DNA of 64,000 bases from Crossaster papposus (lineage: Eukaryota; Echinodermata; Asteroidea; Velatida; Solasteridae): assembly GCA_037893245.1 (NCBI GenBank), contig JBAIAA010000543.1, positions 744,001-808,000 of the forward strand, read 5' to 3'. Shown piece after piece: positions 57,424-64,000 of this stretch (positions are counted from its first letter, which is position 1; every line of letters starts with the position of its first letter). Under the pieces are notes generated by a model that searched no databases, was not told the origin of the DNA, and worked only from the letters and a program-made list of their open reading frames with translations. The position numbers were made by a program, and so were the translations under genes.

Positions 57424-59079
57424 ACCATATAATAGATGTACGCGAACTTTTGCACAAGTACTTTTAACAGAAAACAAATTGGTATTCCCATCAAACTTAA
57501 CCTCCGTAAATACTCTATAGTGCACTCGTGCCTTGCGGACAGACGTCGTGATGACGTTACCATGGGTCACGTGACGTCGTCTTAAACGTGCAATAGATTT
57601 AATGTTTAAAAATTAATAAAAAAATCAACCGCGTATGATCGGAACTTGAAGTTTGTGGGAATTGATATAATATTAAATCCATGATCTTCATTTTATCTCG
57701 TGTGCGTGAAATCCCGTGACCCTTCTTTCCGGTCGAAACCGGAAGTGGCTTATAATTTAAAAGTGGACCATAATGTGAACTTAGTTTCAACGATGTTAGT
57801 CTCTGGGTAGTAGTGCTTTTCACAAAAAAATACCGGTAACACCATAACATGTTACAGCGCCCTCTAGCGGCAGTTTGAAAACTGTTAACAATGAATAACC
57901 TGGGCCCAATTTCATAGCGCTGCTAAGCACACGCTTTTCTGCTAACCGAGCCTCCGTCTATTTCATGGGGACCGTAAGCAGTAAGCACAGCAAAAGGCAC
58001 GCTTAACCTAGCGGAAAAATTTGCTTAAATCAGTGACGTAACAATAGAAACTCCATGCGCGCGCAAACGTTAGCACAAAAACGCCGTGAAATAGCGCTTA
58101 AGGTTAGCAAATTTTTCTGCTAAAGTTAGCACAACTTTTCCGCTAACTGATAAGCAGCGCTATGAAATTGGGCCCAGTTGATTTGTTTTGCGAAGTTTGC
58201 TCAAATCACTGTATAAATGGTTTATATAATCAACATCTTGTTAGGAACAAGTTGGCGAAGACAAACAAATATGACGTCACTAGACCGAAAGTTACAATGA
58301 AAAGACCTTTAAACCTTAAATAATTGCTGAAAAATCAACCGCGATAGATATAATTCTTTTTTTTGCTTTAAATATACAAGTTCAGACAGCTCTCGAGCTG
58401 TATGTTAATGACGTCACGATGACGTCATCAAGTATCAGATTGCAAGCAACTAATGATTTGTAGATTTAATCTTTGAAAATCAATATCAAATCAAATGTAA
58501 CAGATCTGATTTAGATTTTAACGGGAATTGATAGAATAATCCAGGGTCTTCATATTCGTATTACATGCAAAATGACTTGACCCTTCCTTCCGGTCCAAAC
58601 CGGAAGTGCCTTATAATTTGAAAGTTGAAAATGATATGAATTTACTTTCAACGATGATAGTCTCTAGGTAGCCTGCACTCTACAAACAAAGTTACCGGTG
58701 ACGTCATAAATTGTTATAACGCCCTCTAGTGGCAGGTTGAAAAATGTTTAAAATGAATAATCAGTTCATTTTCGTGGCGATCAGTTTGCTCAAATCGCTT
58801 TATAATTGGTATTTATAATCAGCATCTTGTTAGGAACAAGTTGGCGGATAAAAACAAAATAATATGACGTCACTAGACCGGAAATTACAATTAAAAGACC
58901 TTTAAACCTTTCTAAAAATTAACCGCGAGAGATATAATCCAATTAATAATTTAAAATTTGCTTTTTTGAAAAAATTAAATACAGAAATTTATTAAATAAA
59001 ATCATAAATGTAATGAAAAATACAAAAAAAAAATGCGAAAAAGCCATATGCTCTGTTCCTTGAACAGACATATCTCTAG
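57424..59079 (+). repeat. Family B body and 3' end, right of the insertion
   Basis: B bodies with AGCGCCCTCTAGCGG (57856) and its variant (58718), ETS-type palindromes (57726, 58592), TGACGTCATC and the full B 3' end: GCGAAAAAGCC, a hairpin with TCTGTTC/GAACAGA core, CTAG 59076-59079, then a T-run. A separate MITE interrupts it at 57901-58176. Confidence 0.8.
57901..58176. mobile_element. MITE, 276 bp, TIR TGGGCCCAATTTCATAGCGC
   Basis: Both ends carry TGGGCCCAATTTCATAGCGC followed by TGCT, in inverted orientation. The interior is partly self-complementary (TAAGCACAGCAAAAGG, TTAGCAAATTTTTCTGCTAA). The flanks AATGAATAACC and AGTTGATTTG are adjacent in the other B bodies, so the insertion point is clear. 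Similar termini are familiar from MITEs of marine deuterostome genomes. No coding capacity. Confidence 0.85.
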
Positions 59080-60080
59080 TTTTTTCCTTTTTTTCTTCTG
59101 TTTCAGACTCTTCTCCATAGGGTTTGTACACGTTTTTTCTTCAGCCAATACACTTTGACACTTTAATAAATCCGAATGACTTGAGACTTGGCATACACTT
59201 AGACCACCACCCACAGATGATCCTAGAAGAAATTTGTCACGATTACGTCATTCGTGGTCACGTGACGTCACGTTAAAGGTGCAATTTTTCCCCATAGGAT
59301 TTGTACACGTTTTTCTTCAGAATATTGAATTTGACACTTCGGTAAATCCGATCGACTTGAGACTTAAGACACACCTCGACCACCATCCCCAGAGGGGCCA
59401 AAAGAAAAATCGTCATGATGACGTCATCGTGGGTCATTTGACGTCACATTAAAGGTGTAGTTTATAAGACCCTCTATCTCTGGAAGTACAGGCCCGATTG
59501 GGGACAAACTTGATATGCAAGTATCCCGGGATGTGTTATAGACGAAAATTAAGATGACATTACGATGACGTCATCGGGTGTCACGTGACGTCACATTAAA
59601 GGCGTAGTTTTCCCTATAGGTTTTGTACACGTTTTTCGTCAGACTATTGAATTTGACACTTTGGTAAATCCAATCGACTCGAGAATTAGTACACACCTCG
59701 ACCACCATCTCTAGGAGGGCCACAAGGATAATCGCCATGATGACGTCATCGTGGGTCATGTGACGTCACTTTAAAGGTGTAGTTTTTAAGACCCTCTATC
59801 TCTGGAAGTAAAGGTCTGATTGGGGTCAAACTTGGTATGCAAGTATTCCAGGATGTGTTATAGACGAAAATTAAGATGACGTCATGACGACGTCATCATG
59901 GGCCATGTGACGTCACATTAAAGGTGCAGTTTTTCCTATAGGATTTGTACACGTATTTTTCAACTTATATATCTTGGAAAAATTGGCAAATCCAATCGAT
60001 TTCAGACTTGGCACACACATAATGAAAGTCATCTTAGACATCCGAAACAGCTCTGTGTTTGTCCACAAACACATGTCTAG
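59080..60080 (+). repeat. Family A unit, about 1 kb, complete
   Basis: Starts right after the B unit's CTAG with a T-rich tract and TTCTTCTGTTTCAGACTC, has five to six monomers of both types, and ends with GAAACAGCTC, the TGTGTTTGTCCACAAACACA hairpin and TGTCTAG (60077-60080). Both borders are defined by neighbouring units. Confidence 0.85.
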
Positions 60081-60230
60081 TTTTAATAGCATTTGTACAC
60101 GTTTTTTCAAGCGATATATTTCGCATTTTGGTAAATCCGATCGATTTCAGACTTGATACACACTAGACCACCACCCACATATTTTAGACATCCGAAACAG
60201 CTCTGTGTTTGTCCACAAACACATGTCTAG
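60081..60230 (+). repeat. Minimal family A unit, 150 bp
   Basis: Lies between two CTAG ends. It holds one shortened monomer (TTTGTACACGTTTTTTCAAG, AAATCCGATCGATTTCAGAC) and the whole 3' end (CGAAACAGCTC, hairpin, TGTCTAG). It is the shortest unit with a complete 3' terminus in this window. Confidence 0.85.
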
Positions 60231-60960
60231 TTTTTGTGTTTCTCCTTCAGACTCTTCTCCATAGGGTTTGTACACGTTTTTTGTTCTGGCATAGCACTTT
60301 GGCACTTTGGTAAATCCGATCGACTTGAGACTTGGCATACACTTAGACCACCACCCACAGATGATCCTAGAAGAAATTTGTCACGATTACGTCATTCGTG
60401 GTCACGTGACGTCACGTTAAAGGTTCAATTTTTTCCCATAGGATTTGTACACGTTTTTATTCAAAATATTAAATTTGACACTTCTGTACATCCAATTGAC
60501 TTGAGACTTAGCACAGACCTCGAACACCATCCCCAGTAGGGCCAAAAAGAAAATCGTCATGATGACGTCATCAGGGGTCATGTGACCTCATATTAAAGGT
60601 GCAGTTTTTAAGACCCTCTATCTCTAGAAATACAGGTCCGATTGTGGTCAAACTTGGTATTCATGTATTCCAGGATGAGTTATATACGACATTAGGATGA
60701 CGTAATTATGACGTTCATTGTTGGTCATGTGACGTCACATTAAAGGTGGAGTTTTTGGGACCCTTTATCTCTGAAAGTACATGTCCGATTGGGGTCAAAC
60801 TTGGTACATACAGGTATTCTGGGATGTGTTATGGACGAAATGTAGGTGACGTCATGATGACAACATTGTGGAACATGTGACGTCACCTTTAAGGAGCAGT
60901 TTTTGATGATGTCGTGATGACGTCACCGTGTGATTTGTATATGAAATGTTGTGTTTTGTG
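60231..60960 (+). repeat. Family A body, plus orientation, lacking its 3' end
   Basis: Starts TTTTTGTGTTTCTCCTTCAG and runs through four monomers, then breaks off near 60960 into the family C satellite. Confidence 0.75.
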
Positions 60961-60989
60961 ACCTTTAAGCCATAATTATGGTGGCCTTG

Positions 60990-62035
60990 GAGGGACTACA
61001 CAGAGTGTGAATATTGACATCAATATTTGCAACAAATGTTACGACTTTTCCCAAAGTCGCGAATATTGACGTCAATATTTTACGTCAAATGTTATGACTT
61101 TCCCCCAAAAGTTGCTAATATTGACGTCAATATTGACGTCAAATTTCACGACTTTCTCCAAAGTAGCGAATATTGACGTCAATATTGACGTCAATATTGA
61201 CGTCAAATTTTAAGAGTTTCTCCGAAAGTCGCGAATATTTACGTCAAATTTGACGTCGATATTCGCAACAAATTTTACGACTTGCTCCCAAAGTCTTGAA
61301 TATCGTCGTAAATATTGACGTCAAATGTTATAACTTTCCCCAAAAGTTGCGAATATTGACGTCAATATTGACGTCAAATTTCACGACTTTCCCCAAGGTC
61401 GCGAACATTGACATCAATATTGACGTCAAATTTCAAGAGTTTCCCAAAAAGTTGCAAATATTGACGTCAAATTTGACGGCGATATTCGCGACTTTCCCCA
61501 AAGTCGCGAATATTGACGTCAATATTGACGTCAAATTTCAAGAGTTTCCCAAAAAGTCGCGAATATTGACGTCAAATTTGACGTCGATATTCGCAACAAA
61601 TTTTACGACTTGCTCCCAAAGTCTTGAATATCGTCGTAAATATTGACGTCAAATTTCACGACTTTCCCCAAGGTCGCGAACATTGACATCAATATTGACG
61701 TCAAATTTCAAGAGTTTCCCAAAAAGTTGCAAATATTGACGTCAAATTTGACGGCGATATTCGCAACAAATTTCACGACTTGCCTCAAAAATCTTGAATA
61801 TCTACGTAAATATTGACATCCAATTTCACGACCGGTCATACATTTTCACCTGATTTTTTGTCCAGCAAGCTAGGTTTTTGTTGTCGGTTATTATGCGCAC
61901 GCGCAGAATAATTGGGCGTTTGTACTTGCAAACATCATGCGACCGCATGCACTAGTACTTATGCACGATGAACATTGTAGGATTTTGGTTGATTTCAATC
62001 GTTTCTCGCAGTGTGCATATATAGTATCCCTAACT
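60990..62035 (+). repeat. TGACGTCAATATT satellite (family C) with unique flank
   Basis: 60990-61850 is made of AATATTGACGTC units (12 bp, up to three in a row near 61170-61205) alternating with AAATTTCACGACTTTCCCC and AAAGTCGCGAATATTGACG blocks. A segment of about 340 bp is itself duplicated (61255 and 61592 share CAACAAATTTTACGACTTGC). 61855-62030 is the inverted relative of 43950-44190. Open frames here are by-products of the satellite. Confidence 0.8.
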
Positions 62036-62049
62036 TAAGGTTCATCTGT

Positions 62050-62695
62050 GAACAAATTTAAAAGAAGGTAATTTCAACTGATTTGGGTAGGTATGGGTAT
62101 GGACAACTACCAACAAAAAGGAAGGAGGGATAGGGGTTGGTGAATTGTTTTATTAGAGGTCAAAGGTCATTGACCCCTGCCCAAATCACTAAAAATTATA
62201 TTTTAGCAACAAAATATGGTATATAGATGATCTTGGTGTCAAAATGCACAGAATTACAATAGAAGATGACATCAAATAATTATTGACCCTTGGGATTAAA
62301 TCCTGACCTCCGAAAATGAGGTCAAAGGTCACAAAACAATTGTATTACTAAAATGTCATATTTATAGCAACAAAATATAGATGATATTGGTGTCAAAATG
62401 CACAGGATTATGAAAGAAGATTACATAGAATAACTACTGGCCCCTTACAGAAAAAGGTCAAAGGTCAAAAATAGATGTATTACTAAAATGTCATATTAGT
62501 AAAATAACAGCAAAATTACCATGAACAAAAACAAATCTAAGAGGCTAATTTCAACTTAGTGTGTCGGGTATGGGGGTTATTATTTATTCCAAGAGCAAAG
62601 AAGGAGGGGAAATTCCCTTTTTGAGGGTCAAAGGTCTTTGACCCTGCATTAAAACATTATAAATTGTATCTCAGCAGCAGTATGTTTTTCATAGG
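62050..62695 (+). repeat. AGGTCAAAGGTCA-bearing tandem repeat (family D)
   Basis: Four diverged units of about 130-170 bp, each with AAATGTCATATT or AATTATATTTTAGCAACAAA, GGTGTCAAAATGCACAG and a purine-rich block ending in a DR1 string (62157-62169, 62319-62331, 62455-62467 exact; 62625-62637 with two changes). No ORF. It lies between the family C satellite and a family A 3' end. Confidence 0.75.
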
Positions 62696-62877
62696 TCTAA
62701 GGTACAATTTTCCCCATAGGATTTGTACACGTTTTGTTCAACTAATATATCTTTGGCACTTGTGTAAATCCAATCGACTTCAGACTTGGCACACACATAG
62801 ACCACCACACACACATATTAAAAGTAACGTTAGACAATCGAAACAGCTCTGTGTTTGTCCACAAACACATGTCTAGT
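62696..62877 (+). repeat. Family A unit, 3' part
   Basis: One monomer (TTTTCCCCATAGGATTTGTA onward) and a complete 3' end with CTAG at 62874-62877. Confidence 0.85.
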
Positions 62878-63108
62878 TTTTTAGCTGTTTCGGTTTTTCA
62901 CCGAAACAGCTTTTGTTTTCGTTAAAGTTTTGTTTTTAGCTGTTTCGGCCTTTCAGCCGAAACAGCTTTTGTTTTCGTTAAAGTTTTTTTTTTTCTTTTT
63001 AGCTGTTTCGGTTTTTCACCGAAACAGCTTTTGTAATCGTTAAATTTTTTTTTTTTCTTTTTTTTTTAGCTGTTTCGGCAATTCAGCCGAAACAGCTATT
63101 GTAATCGT

Positions 63109-63149
<41 letters not shown>

Positions 63150-63190
63150 CTGTTTCGGTTTTTCACCGAAACAGCTTTTGTTTTCGTTCT

Positions 63191-63240
<50 letters not shown>
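62878..63240 (+). repeat. Hairpin cluster: five A modules, long T-runs
   Basis: Modules start near 62882, 62939, 63001, 63069 and 63149. Loops include TTTTC with a T:A closing pair, and CTTTCA or AATTCA with a C:G closing pair. T-runs of about 30 and 40 bases follow the last two; such runs are unreliable in assembly. Confidence 0.9.
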
Positions 63241-63241
<1 letters not shown>

Positions 63242-64000
63242 CTTTTGTTCTCCATAGGATTTGTACACGTTTGTTCAGACAATACACTTTGACACTTTGG
63301 TAAATCCGATGGACTTGAGACTTGGCATACACTTAGACAACCACCCAAGGACGGTCCTAGAAGAAATTCGTCGCGATTACGTCATTCAAGGTCACGTGAC
63401 TTCGCGTTAAAGGTGAAATTTTCCCCATAGGTTTTGTACACGTTTTGCTTCAGACTATTAAATTTGACACTTTGGTCAATCCGACCGACTTGAAACTTGC
63501 CATACACTCAGAACACCACCACCAGATGTTTCTGAAAGAAATTCAGCACGATTGCGTCATTCAAGGTCACGTGACGTCAAGTTAAAGGTTTAATTTGTCG
63601 CCCATAGGTTTTGTACACGTTTTTCTTTAGACTCTTGACTTTGACACTTAGTAAATCCGATCGACTTGAGACTTGGCACACACATAGACCACCATCCACA
63701 GATGGTCGTAAGAGAAATTTGGCACGATTACGTCATTCAAGGTCACGGGGTGTCACGTTAAAGGTTAAATTTTCCCCCATAGGTTTTGTACACGTTTTTC
63801 TTTAGACTATTGACTTTGATACTTTAGTAAATCTGATCGACTTGAGACTTTAGTAAATCTGATCGACACACAAAAGACCATCACACACATATTGAAAGAC
63901 ACTCGAAACAGCTCTGTGTTTGTCCACAAACACATGTCTAGTTTTTTTTCCTTTTTCTTCTTCAGACTTTTCCCCATAGGGTTTGTACACGTTTTTTGTT
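63241..64000 (+). repeat. Family A unit with 3' end, and the start of the next
   Basis: Four monomers (period about 173-178 bp, judged from GTACACGTTTT at 63267, 63438, 63616 and 63789) and a 3' end with CTAG at 63938-63941. The next unit starts with TTTTTTTTCCTTTTTCTTCT and TTCAGACTTTTCCCC and runs off the window. Confidence 0.85.

Noticed and set aside
61296-61646. 116-codon open frame with repeated NIDVKFQEFPKK
   Set aside because: It is a direct translation of the TTGACGTCAA satellite.
63108-63348. Lysine-rich frames at the T-runs
   Set aside because: Poly-Lys translation of complementary A-runs; not coding.
31750-63805. Recurring 60-100 codon frames such as MTHDDVIMTIFPLALLGMV and MGGCLSVCQVSSRSDLPKCQ in many array copies
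   Set aside because: They lie in opposite frames and strands of the same tandem monomers, vary as the DNA varies, and have no shared start, stop or domain. They are by-products of the repeat, not a gene family.

Overview
This window reads as repeat-rich, AT-rich nuclear DNA from an animal, most likely a marine invertebrate deuterostome (an echinoderm or relative; low to moderate confidence). The signs are spliced transposon genes with GT-AG introns, abundant TACATGTA strings, several LINE clades, Tc1/mariner and Crypton-type DNA transposons, and a MITE whose termini (GGGCCCAATTTCATA) resemble ones I associate with such genomes. There is no operon structure. I see no complete, clearly host-owned gene; the best coding unit is a two-exon tyrosine recombinase at 10095-11859.

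Region 1 (1-16.8 kb): a weak small spliced gene model (about 0.9-2.6 kb); a Crypton-like element (about 9539-12001) with a second, gutted and inverted copy at 4541-6185 that has an L2-like LINE inside it; one minus-strand LINE seemingly split into an endonuclease part (12.2-13.1 kb) and an RT part (7.5-8.3 kb) on either side of the Crypton; and a Tc1 relic (about 14.15-14.9 kb). Region 2 (16.8-29.4 kb): a candidate first exon partly copied by an 888-bp tandem duplication, an inverted relative of that repeat at 22.4-22.9 kb, a mariner-type transposase relic, a LINE 3' end, a broken gene with a Cys-rich tail, minisatellites, a MITE, a Myb-like exon candidate and a possible solo LTR.

Region 3 (29.5-42.1 kb): a nearly identical 5.74-kb direct tandem duplication (29485-35224 and 35225-40965). 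Its junction falls just after the FADD box of a LINE reverse transcriptase, so the first LINE copy is cut and the second continues to its 3' end at 42.09 kb. Region 4 (31.5-33.7 kb, its duplicate, and 42.1-64.0 kb): long arrays of two sister repeat families, here called A and B. Each has a polypyrimidine or hairpin-cluster 5' side, a body of roughly 160-180-bp monomers rich in TGACGTCA, and a 3' end made of a hairpin followed by CTAG and a T-run. Units follow head to tail, and the array changes orientation near 44.87, 50.92 and 52.7-53.4 kb. This architecture resembles Helitron/Helentron non-autonomous elements (HINEs). The hairpin stems of A and B differ by paired, compensating bases, and each family's stem sequence recurs at its own 3' terminus.

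The arrays also carry near-consensus binding motifs for conserved animal factors (CTCF, ETS and CREB/ATF; a neighbouring repeat carries nuclear-receptor DR1). A 2.6-kb element with 20-bp terminal inverted repeats (54826-57423) sits inside a B unit and holds a proline-rich, SGNH-hydrolase-like gene remnant. All family assignments come from motif reading; no database search was possible.
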